From Sciurus carolinensis (taxonomy: Eukaryota; Chordata; Mammalia; Rodentia; Sciuridae): a stretch of DNA of 64,000 bases. The stretch lies in NCBI RefSeq assembly GCF_902686445.1, contig NC_062223.1:57499998-57563997 (forward strand), in the 5' to 3' direction. The translations under genes and the position numbers were made by a program. Positions 20,880-31,799 of this stretch are shown in pieces (positions within the stretch are counted from its first letter, which is position 1; every line of letters starts with the position of its first letter). Below the pieces are notes generated by a model. That model did no database searches and had not been told where the DNA came from. It saw only the letters and a list, made by a program, of their open reading frames with translations.

Positions 20880-21530
20880 TTAGAATAAATAAATCTTTAA
20901 GTTAATGTTTACTGAATGCTTATGTCTGGTCACTGTAGTTGATGCCAGGCATACAAAGTCTAATCCAGCATATTCCTGCCTGCACAAAGCTCCCAGTCCA
21001 GTGGGGGTCAGAGAGGAGAGGGAACAGGGGACAGGTAGCAGAGGAACAGAGAAATGACTGAGGAGCACAGAGGGGAGAAGCCCCCTAGCTTGAGGGGTCA
21101 GCCACACTTCCCAGATAAGGGAGTGTCTTGCCTAGCCTTAAAGGATGAGGGGACTCAGTTACACACAGGGTGGGTTTCTTGGCAACAGAGAAACCACAGG
21201 AAGGGCCTGGAGCAAGCAAGAGCAGGGACCTGTGGCACCCATTTGGAACCACTGGAGTGTTGTTCAGGGTGGACAGGCGCAGGTGGGGCTGCAGCAGGTG
21301 GGCTGGTGCAGGTCCTGGGTGCAAGGGGGCCAGCTGAGCTGGGCGTTCCCAGACCTTCCTGATCTTAGTGCCGAGAGTTGCCCTCTCAGTTCTAGACAAA
21401 GCAGGGAGACTGATCACCCTACTCAAGTTGCTCTTTGTGTGCTTAGAAATTTTGCAAAGATGACAAGGAGTCAGTGAAAAATCATAAGCAGGCAAGTGAC
21501 ATGATTGGATTTGTATTTATAATTTATACA
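20880..21530 (+). mobile_element. Ancient mammalian repeat, class uncertain
   Basis: It opens with 'gatgccaggcatacaaagtctaatccagcatattcctgcctgcacaaagctcccagtccagtggggg' and ends with 'gcaggcaagtgacatgattggatttgtattt'. This is the same ordered pattern as at 28265, 34690, 47900 and 62355 (the 'tgccaggcactgtgctaggtgctggggata ... gacatgatctgacttacgtttt' type). I recognise the pattern but not its class with certainty. Confidence 0.5.
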
Positions 21531-21534
21531 AAAC

Positions 21535-22369
21535 CCCAGCTCCCCTACTGCTTTCATGAACATTCACAGAGAGGTATGTCCTCTTCCAGCAGTATCATGC
21601 CAAGGGGCTCATGATGTCCCAGAGACCATTGCCCACCAATGCCTTTCCACCAAATGTAGCATCCTGCCCTGGAGGACATCATGGAGGGTCCCTAGAAATG
21701 GGAGCCCTCCCTTCCCACGCACCCCCACTCCTCATGGTAACTTACTCAGAGGTACTGGCCCTCCTAAGCAGCCCATGAGATCACACAACATGGAAATTCT
21801 ACAGAGAGCTCAAGCATGCCGGGATTTTCCTAGAGCACAATTTCTAGCCAGTGCCTTCCAGGCTTCAGAGCCATGGAGATGATGTATCTAATGCGAGGGA
21901 TCGACAGTAGCCTCAGGAAATCCAACACGGAGAGAATCCCACTCTAACAAGCTTGACAGATATCCGTGCTGCTGTTTTGTGTTCAAATCTCATTAAGACT
22001 GACCAGACTATTGCCAGAGTGGAGAGGAGACATGCTCTATTATTTATTAGTTTTATTTGTTTGAATAAAAAGATTCCAGTTACATGGTTAATTGCAAGCA
22101 ACACAGCAACAACAGGGGGTGAGGAGGATTAGACAGAAGGGATGTTTTGTGCAAGAGCCTGGAAGGTAAAAGCCGTCAGGGCAGAATCCATCTCTTCGGC
22201 AACTGTAGTCCATGATATTAAATTGTAAGACTTTATTATGTATGTCCATAAATATAGACACTAGGGCTACTCAAGATATTCATGAAATCTGTTTTGGAGA
22301 TTGTTTGTGGGTGATTTGGAAGAGCTTGTTAAATTCTTGGTGCTGGTGGAAGCGCTGCTGGCAGGAGTG
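21535..22369. other. Unannotated stretch, nothing recognised
   Basis: No gene or repeat family was recognised. Confidence 0.4.
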
Positions 22370-22800
22370 CAGAGCTGGGCCGCTGGGCCGTTGGCGGAGG
22401 AGGATGGGTGGGGGCGGGGCGTGTCTTGGAGGAGGGCTGGGAAAGGCAGGCTGACTGAACCGAGATGGAGGAAGCCCCTCTGAGAAGTGTGCCCTGGGTC
22501 CCTCAGCTCCCCAGGGCCAGCGGCTTCGAGAGGCACTGGGGAAGCAGAGTCGGGGCAGCAGAGCTGGCCCAGCCAGGGAGCTGTCACTTCCCTGAGGAGG
22601 TCACCTCCCTCTCTGGTCCTCCCAGCTCTGCTCCTTGTTCCGAGACAGCCACTTGGGAATCTGTGCCGAACACAACTAGAAACAGCAGAGAAGATGGACA
22701 TTTTCTGGCAAATCAAGTGTGAAATCCAGACATGGATTTCTTTCCTATTTCACTGGGGATTTTCACGACCATTGTCATTGCTTCATGGCATCCCTTCCAG
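22370..22800 (+). other. GC-rich segment ending in a donor-like site
   Basis: It contains an Sp1-type GGGGGCGGGGCG near 22408, purine-rich sequence, and at 22798-22806 CAG|GTAAGAG, a good plus-strand splice donor. Plus-strand frames of 85 codons (from ATG 22465) and 105 codons (from ATG 22487) overlap in different phases, and neither resembles a known protein. It could be an untranslated exon of a lncRNA or alternative promoter, or chance. Confidence 0.15.
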
Positions 22801-23109
22801 GTAAGAGACCTCGCTCTTATTCTGAAGAGTTCTCCCTCTGGCCCACTTGGCTTTTCCACCTTATCTAAGCCCTGACTGGCTCCACACCCTCTCACCAGGG
22901 TCTCTGAGTCCTTGCCCCCTCCCCCGCTCCACGTGGCCTGAGTCACGCAGCCTGCCACTCTCACTGGCCTCGAGGGTCAGAAGAGCAGACCTCACTTGCC
23001 CTCTCACAGTCCCCCAGACAGTCCCCTCCTTCAAGACCCAGCTTGGGCAGCAGCCTCTCCAGAAAACCCCTCTGCCTCTGCCCCGACTCTGCCTGGGAAG
23101 GGAGTCAAG

Positions 23110-23200
23110 GGAGGCTGAGTAGTCTGCCCAAGATCCCACAGCAAACAAGGGAAGCCAGAACCCAAACTCCAGCCAATGCAGAAAGTAGTCACTCCACTCC
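23110..23200 (-). mobile_element. MIR SINE fragment, antisense
   Basis: 'ggaggctgagtagtctgcccaagatcccacagcaaacaagggaagccagaacccaaactcc' matches the complement of the MIR 5' half. Confidence 0.6.
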
Positions 23201-23339
23201 CTCCACAGTCCTGGCACTGAGCCCGGGGCTGGGCAAACTAGAAGAGCAGGACAAAGCCTCTGCCCTCAGGGAGCTCAGTTTGGAGCTGACAAACATCCTG
23301 CCCTTGGATACAGGAGTCCCAGAAGCTAGAGCTCCCTTA

Positions 23340-23760
23340 GCCTCACCTGGGACACGTACTGATCACCTGTTCTTTTGGAGCAGACCATCAAAGTCAGCGT
23401 CAAACCTGTCCTCCACCAGACACCTAGAATCTATGGCAGACACAGTCAGTTTTACAAAAGGGGGCATCTCCACTGTGAGAGGCGCCCCACCCACCACCCG
23501 GCTTTCCATCTGCCATTTCAAAGGCCCATCCAAGCGAGATGCTTCCACCACGACCAGCCCTATCATAGCCAATAGCAAGGCGCCGCTCTTTATTAAAGGT
23601 GCGTGCCATTTCCGCGAGTGACGCCTATCAGCAATTCAGTGCCTGCACACAGCACCGCCACCCTGTATCTGCCAGAGAACTGATAAGGTGCCTCTCATTG
23701 GGTTTTGACAAGCAGCAGCATGAAAGGATGCATCAGAGGTCCCACCGAGCTAGGGGCACA
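23340..23760. promoter_or_regulatory. CpG-retaining repeat-free segment (candidate enhancer)
   Basis: A repeat-free block with clustered CpGs (about nine in 23460-23630, including GGCGCCGC and CCGCGAGTGACG) and GATA-type words (gcctatcagc, ctgataagg). A 192-codon plus-strand frame (23043-23621) spans a MIR, another repeat-like piece and this block, so it is not a gene. The regulatory role is inference. Confidence 0.3.
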
Positions 23761-25116
23761 TTGCCAAGGAATAGGCGCAGGGGTGGGGGAACAAAGAGGA
23801 CCGAATCAGTATCTCAAAGCAAGCAGTGAACCCTGGAAGTGAGAATGAGGCAGACACCCCCCAAAAGCCCAGCCTTGGTTTTCTGCTAGCCCAAAAGAGT
23901 TCATTGCAACTTGGATGTCAGAAGATAGATGACATGGGCGGGGGGCGGGGGGGGCCAGGCTGTCACAGCCGAATGGAGGGGGAGAAGCGTGTCTGCGGCA
24001 CGCATCACTTCACTGCACATGGAGCTTGTCTCTTACATACTCTGCGAAGCCTTCTCCTCTCTCCCCAGAGAAGACCTAACTGTTTGTTCAGGCCCCGGAC
24101 AGCTCCGCCTTGTCAAATGCTGTCTCCTCTGATCTCCCACCTGCCTCCTGCCTCCCAGCCTCACCTCCTTAATCTACGCAAAAGTCTGTTACCCAGATGA
24201 ACCTTCATGCACCTCATGTCGCTTCCGAGCAGAGGTGTCACACCTCCGCTCCCTCTGCTTTAGCACAGACCAGCGAATATGCCCCTTCTGTTTTTCAAAA
24301 CAAGTGAAATCAAATGAAAGCCCTGGGAACCCAGGTGGAATGGCAAAACCACTGCCCTGGGAAGGAGACCTGGCTTGTCCTTCCTAGCAGTCTTTTAACC
24401 TCTCAGGGCTTTGAAAATCTTGTCGGCGCTTTGGGTGTGAAAGTGTTTTATTCTCAACATCCAAGGCATCTTTTGGAAACCTCTTTCCACTCAAAGACTT
24501 GTGATGGAACCAAGTCCACAATCCCCCATCATACAATAATAGCTGTGTCGTGCCAGGCACCAGGCTCCGGGGGAGGAACCTGGCCTCCCCAAGAAGCCCA
24601 TGACCAGGAGAGTCAGGCATACAAATATCCAAACACAGAATGTGAGACAACACATTACAGCGCAGGGCTGTGCAGGAGCTTAAAAAACTCCCTACATTAG
24701 CCTGGGAACAGAGAGGTGAACAGGAGTTGACTGACAGTTACCATGGGCCAAGGTGGTCCAGGCAGGAAAGCATGAACCCGGGAAAGGCAGCACCCTCCCA
24801 AGATCCCTGACAATATTCCAATTTGCCAGGCTTGCTACTTCCTTGGAACAGTGAAATACACACTTTCAAGCTTTTTAAAGATCTAACTCCCTAGTGTCAC
24901 TACCAAGAAAGCCAGACCTGGAAAAAAATGACAGCGCCTTCCCAGGGCTGGAACCAGGTTTCCTAATCTCGTCTGGGGCACTTTTCCCATGCCACATGTC
25001 CACTGCCTTCTCTAGGCCACCTTATCACTCAAGCTTCCCTCACTGGGAGTGTCCTTTCTTCTTCAGCTGGCTCTAGCTCTCTATTTCTTGATGACTGAGT
25101 TCAAGAGTAGCATAAT
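23761..25116. other. Unannotated stretch, nothing recognised
   Basis: It includes a G-rich run (GGCGGGGGGCGGGGGGGGCC, about 23938-23957) that could form a quadruplex. Otherwise there is no recognised gene or repeat. Confidence 0.4.
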
Positions 25117-25244
25117 GGCTGGGCACGGTGGCACACGCCTGTAATCCCAGCAGCTCAGGAGGCTGAGGCAGGAGGATTGTGATTTCAGAGCCAGCCTCAG
25201 CCACTTAGCGAGGCCCCAAGCAACTCAGCAAGACTCTGTCTCTA

Positions 25245-25280
<36 letters not shown>

Positions 25281-25341
25281 GCTGGGGAATGTGCTTCAGT
25301 AGTTAAGTACCCCTGGGTTCAATTCCCAGTACAAAAAAAAA
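25117..25341 (+). mobile_element. B1-dID SINE with internal (AT)n expansion
   Basis: Complete B1 half (ggctgggcacggtggcacacgcctgtaatcccagcagctcagg ... agactctgtctctaaata) and ID half (aaggctggggaatgtgcttcagtagttaag ... ggttcaattcccagtac). The A-rich linker has expanded to about 14 AT units (25248-25276). Confidence 0.95.
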
Positions 25342-25419
25342 GCAGCATGGGGTGGCCCAAGAAGTGAGGCACAGAAAAGTGGTACACACAGCTAGTTCAG
25401 ACTGGGTGCCAGTGTCACT

Positions 25420-25600
25420 TCCTCCAGAAGCTTTCCCTGACCACTGTCCCTCCTTTGAATTCCCAGAGCCCCAATGCTAATGTCCAAGCACTTGCCACAC
25501 TTTAATTATCCATTCACTTACTGTCTTCCCTGCCAAACTGGGAGTTCTAAGCAGTATCCGGTATGTAGTAAGTTCTCAATGAATAATTTTAGATGGATGG
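25420..25600 (+). mobile_element. L2 LINE 3' region
   Basis: 'cttcctccagaagctttccctgaccactgtccctcc', then 'ctgccaaactgggagttc' and 'gtatgtagtaagttctcaatgaataatt' follow the L2 3' end. A GGAT-type run trails it (25592-25616). Confidence 0.7.
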
Positions 25601-25699
25601 ATGGAGGATGGAATGAATGATCAAATCCTATTTGAGGAACGGTGTGAGATTTTAGAAGTAACTTGAAACAAATGACAGAACTTGGGTTCAAGCTCAGTT

Positions 25700-25870
25700 C
25701 CACCCCTCAGTGGCAGTGGAAGAGCAGCTGAGTTCCTTGTTCTCCCCGAGCCCCAGTCTTGTCTCCTCTGGCGTGGATTTCTAAGTGTACCTCTCTCAGG
25801 ATTGTCAAGAGATTTAAATATGACTACCCTTGCGAAGGTACTTTGAAAACTGCCAAATGTGCATGTATTT
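25700..25870 (+). mobile_element. MIR SINE fragment
   Basis: 'caagctcagttccacccctcagtggc' through 'ctctcaggattgtcaagagatttaaatatg ... aaggtactttgaaaactg' follows a sense MIR with a degraded middle. Confidence 0.55.
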
Positions 25871-25874
25871 ACCC

Positions 25875-28264
25875 GTTAATGCTTTGCCAGCAAGTAAGGG
25901 AAAATGCAATTTAACTCAGCTTTAATAAGGGAATGTATTGGATTATATACCCAGAAATGAACAAATATGAAAAAAAAATTGAGCAGCAGACAGCTACATA
26001 AAATAGAAAGCAAAATTTTCCTAAACATGAGATTTTCTTAAAATAATCTCCCTTTAAACTTGTTTTTTCCTTTCTGACATTTCCAGCTTTTAACCAGCAA
26101 GCACTGGGCTGTTACTACCCATCTGAAAGACAACCGAGGAAGTTTATCTTTAAGAAAAAGGTCTGTGACTGTATTGTGGTCATTTATTTAAGCAACAGTT
26201 CAAACCCATAGATATTCAATTGTTTTGCCTAGTCTCTTCCAAAATCCCCTTCGGCCTCCCTACCAAGATATTTACAGTGATATTTGTGTTTTTAATAAAA
26301 ACGGATCTTGTGAGGAGAGGTTAATAAAATGATCGTAAACACACACCACCCACCATCACCACCAGAAGATAAAAAAGGAAGAGCCGTAGGAATGCCAAGT
26401 GTGGTAACACGGGATTCTTTGTTGAGACCTTTTGGGGTGGTTGAAAGCTTTATTAGATGCTGTGGCAGGGCCCACACACCCTCACGGATGAGAGCAAGAT
26501 GCTTTCACGTAATTCTGTAGATAAATTTCAGTCCATTCAAGCCACAGCATCCAGTGGTTCCTGAACAGAGACAGCAAACTGCTGCTGAGCTGTGCTTGCA
26601 GATAAACCCCCCTAACATCTCATTTAATAGGAAGGAGAGGCTGAGACAAAGGTAAAATCAGACTGCTACAGAGTGAGATCTGAGCTTGTGGGGAAGGAAT
26701 AGGTACTGAAATTCAAGCTCTATGAAAAAGTCAATTCCCCGAAGAATCCTGCTGGAATGGGGTAGAAGGAGCATTGCCCAGGCTCTTGCTGACTGGTGGC
26801 TCATTTGCTTTCTGGTCTGTGCCAGCCCTTCTCTGGGATAAATCCAGACACATCTGATTTTGAGCAACTATAGCAGGAAAACAGTGCTCCTGCAGATGTC
26901 TCCCACCATACACTCACAGGAAAAAAAAAAAAAAGCATTTTACCCAGATTTGTGGGCCCATACTTAAGTCCAAGGGGATCATGGAAAGAATGCTGCTGTC
27001 ACAGACCAAGAAATTTGATGATGGAGTATTTACTGAGTGGCTACAGGTAGCCAGTCTTGGATCAAAACTTGGAAAGAATACAGAGATATATTTAAAAAAA
27101 AAAAAAAAAAACCCTTGTCCAGGGGAAGGTCTCAATATGGCTAGAGAGGAGGATGCCAGCATCCTACTCTTGACGGGAGGCAGGACCAGCCAGCTGGGGA
27201 AGCAGTGTTCAGTCAAAAGGGTCAAACGTAATCAGAGCTGGTCTGTGTGCCTGAAGGACTGTGAGTCAGAAAGCAGGTGGGGCAGGGGTCATGATAAAGG
27301 GCAAAAGGCACAGGTTCAAACCCAAAGAGAAGGGCACTGTGTGATACAGGGGCGATCAAACTGCCAAGGGGCTGAGCAGCTGGGAACAAAGTAAGTGAAG
27401 GTTATGTACCCTGAATGTCCAGATTCTGAATGGCCCTGGGTTCCTTGTATTCCCAGCTTAGACTTCCAAAAATCAAAAGGACAGATGATTGAAAAAAGAA
27501 GAAGAGATGATCTAACTTACCAGTTTCTGTTTGAATTCTCTTGACTTGTCTTCCTGTTATATGTTTAAGAAATGGATATATAAAATACACTTGCATGGAT
27601 TCAACATAAAGGTTTAAAATAACTAGCGTTTGCTAAAGTGAACAAGGACTGGGAATCCCTGACTAGGTATCACCAGAGGCTTTGTGGTGGCACCCTGTGA
27701 CCAACCAGTCAACTGGCAGCTATCCTACAACCACACAGCAGTCATATAACAGGTATTATAATAAATTGTTCTTCGGTGAGGGCAGTGATGTGGGGTTTTC
27801 AAATAGGGATTATTTTTTCTAATTAAAAAAAATTCTTTGAATGTACCTGGTACTGAAATTCCTAGATAAACAGATATCTACTTGGGACTGACAAAGAGGT
27901 CTGGGTGCTAAGTTCATGTATATATAACAAATAACAAGAGAACAAGATTATGTGTGAAGTCATAAGAGCATTGTTTTGAGGTGTAGGTGGGTGATGGACA
28001 TGTTAGGGTCAGTATATTATCACAATGGCTGTGAAAGGCACATACTGAGATTTGCTACCTGTACAACTCAGAAAGATCTAGACTCATTATAAATTCTAAA
28101 TTATTATCAAAATAACTCAATGCCTTGTTTTCATATTGGTGATCTTGATTAAAGTCATTGTACCTTTTCCAAGGGCAAAATGAGCAGGTGATGAGGGGTA
28201 TAGTATGTCTTTCATTCTGCATTTCCTCCTCTATTAAACAAGAAAAGTTATATCTACCTCACCT
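25875..28264. other. Unannotated stretch, mostly AT-rich
   Basis: It contains poly(A) runs at 26922-26935 and about 27092-27110, with no recognisable element attached to them. The segment around 26000-26330 is repeat-free and AT-rich. No gene was recognised. Confidence 0.4.
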
Positions 28265-28800
28265 GTTATTCTTTCATTCAACACATAGCAAAGATTTACA
28301 GGGCCCAGCCCAGGTGCAGCTGTATCCCAGGTCCTGGAGGTATGGAAAGTGACAATGCTCTCTCTACCATTTGTGGATTCTACACCTCAGGGGGAGACAC
28401 CAATAAACGAGTTTATACACAAGCACGAAATGTCATTTTACACAGGATAAGTGCTACGACAAAGCAACAATGACAAAGAAGACCAGATCGGGAACTTGAA
28501 AGTAGGAGGTGGGGTCCTGCAGGTGGTGCTCCTTTAGGTGGTCAGAGGAGGTCTCTCAGAGGAGGTGGCCCACATGAAGAGCAAGGCGGCAATAAGAACA
28601 TGGGGAGAAACATTCCCCAGGGAGAAAGTACAGCAGATGCCAAGACCTCAAGGCAGGATAGCTGGCAGCTTCAGGGAACAGCAAGAAGGCCATGGCAGGT
28701 GACAGGGAGAGTGAAAAGAAGAGATGGGAGAAGCAAGCTGAGGTCCCACCTTGAAGCACTGTCTAGAGATCCAGGTGGGGTGCAGGAGTCTGAAGGTGGT
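28265..28800 (+). mobile_element. Ancient mammalian repeat, class uncertain
   Basis: The same ordered pattern as 62355-63090: 'ttcattcaacacatagcaaagatttac', a 'gggggagacaccaataaac' segment, 'ggtggtcagaggaggtctctcagaggaggtg', 'gatgccaagacctcaaggcaggatag', 'cagggaacagcaagaaggccatgg'. Confidence 0.55.
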
Positions 28801-29242
28801 TAGTTGGACCTGCAATCATACATTTGGGAAGTATCAGGAAAGAGGCAGAAGGTCCATGAGAGGCCAAAGTCCACGTGAAGAGAAAAAGGGACAGAGGTCT
28901 GAGCCCTGGGGCACTCACCAACCAGAGGATGAGCCAGCCAAAGCCAAGCCAGGAGAGAAACCATTAACCAGAAACTATCGACATGGTAGAGAAAGAACGT
29001 GGCACAGCAGAGGTCGGCTTTTTGTGGGATGATATGGGTAATGTGTGAAAGTCTCAGCATAGTGTCCAGTACTGCTTTATGGCTCTCAAAAATGTTATTA
29101 AGTTCTGCAATATTTAAAATAAGGAGGAAATCAGTGTAGACCAGAGAAAGAAACAATATTTCTCCAATTGGATAAAAAAAGAATATAGTAGGACCATTTA
29201 AGATTAAAACAAGGTGTTTTTTTCCCTCAAAATCCCATCCAC

Positions 29243-29883
29243 GGCTGCAAATTAGTGCAGCCACTCTGGAAAGCAGTGTGGAGACTCCTTAGAAAACTTG
29301 GAATGGAACCACCATTTGACCCAGCTATCCCACTCCTTGACCTATACCCAAAGGACTTAAATCAGCATATTACAGAGATACAGCCACATCAATGTTCATA
29401 GCTGCTCAGTTCACAATAGCCAGATTGTGGAACCAACCTAGATGTCCTTCAATTGATGAATGGATAAAGAAACGGTGGTATATATATATACAATGGAATA
29501 ATACTCAGTCATAAAGAATGATAAAATTATGGCATTTGCAGGCAAATGGATGAAATTGGAGAATATCATGCTAAGTGAGATAAGCCAATCTCAAAAAACC
29601 AAAGGACGAATGATATCGCTAATAAGTGGATGATGACACATAATGGGGGGTGGGAGGGGTTAGTGTTAGGGTTAGAGTTAGTGTTAGGGAGGGGGGCAAG
29701 AATGGAGAAGGAAGGACTGTATAGAGGGAAAAGAGGGGTGGGAGGGGTGGGGGGAAGGGAAAAAAATAACAGAATGAATCAAAAAACATTACCCTATGTA
29801 AATTTATGATTACACAAATGGTATGCCTTTACGCCAGTACAAACAGAGAAATAACATGTATCCCATTTGTTTACAATAAAAAA
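29243..29883 (+). mobile_element. L1 LINE, 5'-truncated recent insertion
   Basis: About 0.64 kb of L1 3' end: the end of ORF2 (gcagccactctggaaagcagtgtgg; caatagccagattgtggaaccaac), then a short 3' UTR with a G-rich tract holding TTAGGG-like units (29656-29760) and a poly(A) tail. A perfect 14-bp duplication, AAAATCCCATCCAC, lies at 29229-29242 and 29884-29897. The clear duplication and intact tail indicate a fairly recent, dead-on-arrival copy. Confidence 0.95.
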
Positions 29884-29897
29884 AAAATCCCATCCAC

Positions 29898-30469
29898 AAA
29901 AATGGTCAAATGTTATGCAATTATTAGAAGAGATTGTTGATGGACACAGGAGGTCTGGAAACCTGGTTTCCATGGCCATTTCTGAGCCTTACTTTTTATT
30001 AAAACCTCTCCAGCCTGGTCTCTCTGTCATCTCAGAGAGGTGGGGAGGACTTTGGAGCAGGATTCAGCCTACCTCTTTGGAACCAATGGGTTTTGCACAT
30101 GACACGACTCTTTGACATAAGGTTCTGGGGACTCAGTGCTGGAGGCCCTACTGATCTCCTCTGCAGGCACCCCAGACATCTGAAAGTAGCACTGCCAGCC
30201 AGACTGTGTTGTCCCTCTGAACCAGCCAGAAAGGAGGTCTTGCTAACAGCCACTTAATACCCAGACCACACCCCATCTGAAGAAAATACAAACCCAGCTG
30301 TCATCTGACTCACAACAAATGTGGACCCTCCAATGGCGAGCTGAGTGAATGTTGCAACAGAAAAAACTCCCAGACCGTGAACGATAAAGGGACCTAATGG
30401 AAAGAACCAGAAGAATCCCTGCCCGTAACTTTGCAGCTGGGAAGGGACCTGTACATTCACCATCTCACA
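29898..30469. other. Unannotated stretch, nothing recognised
   Basis: No gene or repeat was recognised. Confidence 0.4.
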
Positions 30470-30620
30470 AGATGCCAGGGCAAAAATGGTGGACGCTACC
30501 TCTCACTTACAAATGGGGAAACTAAGGAACACAGAGTGGGAAGGGACTTGATTAAGAGCACAATGTACTTAGCCATGAGCTTGAATTGTATCCAGGTCCC
30601 TGGATTCCTTGCTTACAAGG
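30470..30620 (-). mobile_element. MIR SINE fragment, antisense
   Basis: 'cacttacaaatggggaaactaaggaacacagagtgggaagggacttgattaagag' matches the antisense MIR core. Confidence 0.7.
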
Positions 30621-30799
30621 TTAATGTGAAGACTGGATGAGATACAGAAATAGGAATGTACAGGTGATTCAGAGATGCCTGGACCCCAAAGCAGAATTAG
30701 GCAAATAAAATTTTGGAACTGCACATTTCCACTTAAATCTCAACTTATGAACTATAAAACACTGCAACAATTACTCCTAACCTGCCTATTTCTGGGTTC

Positions 30800-31020
30800 C
30801 TTCACCTAGTAGTACTTACCTTATTCTAAAATTGTGGTAAAAATTAAATAAAAAAATGTAAAGCACATGGCACCACCCCTGACACCCAGCACATACTCAA
30901 TAAATGTTAGCAACTTTCAGTAGCAATAACAATATTGTCCACTAACTATGTGAGTAGCCTTGGGCGAGTTGCTTCTTTTTGGATTGCAGGTGCCCTCATC
31001 TGTAAAGTGGGGCAGGGGTG
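30800..31020 (+). mobile_element. Two MIR fragments in tandem
   Basis: The first ends 'gtaaagcacatggcaccacccctgacacccagcacatactcaataaatgttag' (about 30800-30911). The second is 'gtgagtagccttgggcgagttgcttc ... ctcatctgtaaagtggggc' (about 30948-31015). Both are sense. Confidence 0.75.
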
Positions 31021-31069
31021 TTAAACTAGAGACAGCCAGAAGGTGGAAGAACCTGGTGATTCAGAATGC

Positions 31070-31260
31070 AGGCTCTGGTGTCAGACAGTAAGTCTCTGAG
31101 TGCTGGCTTTCTCTCAAAACTGTGTTGTCCCATTGAAGAAATGAAGATAATAAAGAGTACTTACCTGCTGGATCTTTCTGGAAATTGAATAATGCACATA
31201 AATTTCTTAATGCAAGGTACAGCACATAGTAAATACTTGAAGCTCAGTTGCTATAGTCAT
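31070..31260 (+). mobile_element. MIR SINE
   Basis: 'ctctggtgtcagacagtaagtctctg', 'gaagataataaagagtacttacctgctgg' and 'aggtacagcacatagtaaatacttgaa' give a nearly complete sense MIR. Its 'acttacctg' reads as a minus-strand splice donor, but that is a family feature. Confidence 0.8.
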
Positions 31261-31284
31261 TTCTACTTTCTGCAAATATTTTCC

Positions 31285-31400
31285 AAAGATGGCAAAGATT
31301 ATAGAGGCCAACTTCCTAGGTGACATTAAGCAAATCCCTTACCATCTGAGACCCCCAGTTTCCCACCTATAAAATGAGAGCTTGGAGTAGATGATCTTAA
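31285..31400 (+). mobile_element. MIR SINE fragment
   Basis: 'aggtgacattaagcaaatcccttaccatctgagacccccagtttcccacctataaaatgagag' is the sense MIR 5'/core region. Confidence 0.75.
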
Positions 31401-31772
31401 AGGAGTCTCCACTTCCTATGTTCTAAGGTTACAGGCAGCTCAGGATCAAACGGCCAAGAAAATGTCCCTTCCCAGGGAGTTATGGAATCCTCCCAAAACT
31501 CAGGGTTGGAAAGCCTGGCTGGCTGCGTTATGCAAGCTTGGAAGCCATATCTACTGGCGTGTGTCCCCTTAGCATTAACTGTCAGCAAAGCTGGCCTTCA
31601 AAGCAACTGCAAATGATGTATCTGTGCACAGTGGGGAGCCAGCAAGCACGGGCGCCATATTCTCCTCTGTGGTTAGACCACTCTGGGCTCTGCCAGGACT
31701 CCTCTGACTTAGCACATCTCCAGGCCATTTTAGGACACTAAGACAACGATTCTCCTCCTTCCCTATTTCATT

Positions 31773-31794
31773 AAAAAAAAAAAAAAAAAAAAAA
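31773..31794 (+). repeat. A22 homopolymer
   Basis: A 22-base A run without a recognisable retroelement or processed gene copy upstream. Confidence 0.95.
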
Positions 31795-31799
31795 GTTCT

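Noticed and set aside
23043..23621. 192-codon plus-strand open frame, the longest in the window
   Set aside because: It crosses an antisense MIR and repeat-like sequence and then a CpG-rich block, and has no domain or exon signals. It is best explained by low stop-codon density.
28800..29264. 154-codon minus-strand open frame
   Set aside because: It overlaps an ancient repeat and the L1 target site; the plus strand also reads open in part of it. No gene support.
31160..31175. Strong minus-strand splice donor (CAG|GTAAGTAC)
   Set aside because: It lies within a MIR, whose core naturally reads 'acttacctg', so it is not evidence of an exon.
31773..31794. A22 run as the tail of a processed pseudogene
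   Set aside because: No open frame, no recognisable mRNA-like sequence and no target duplication upstream.
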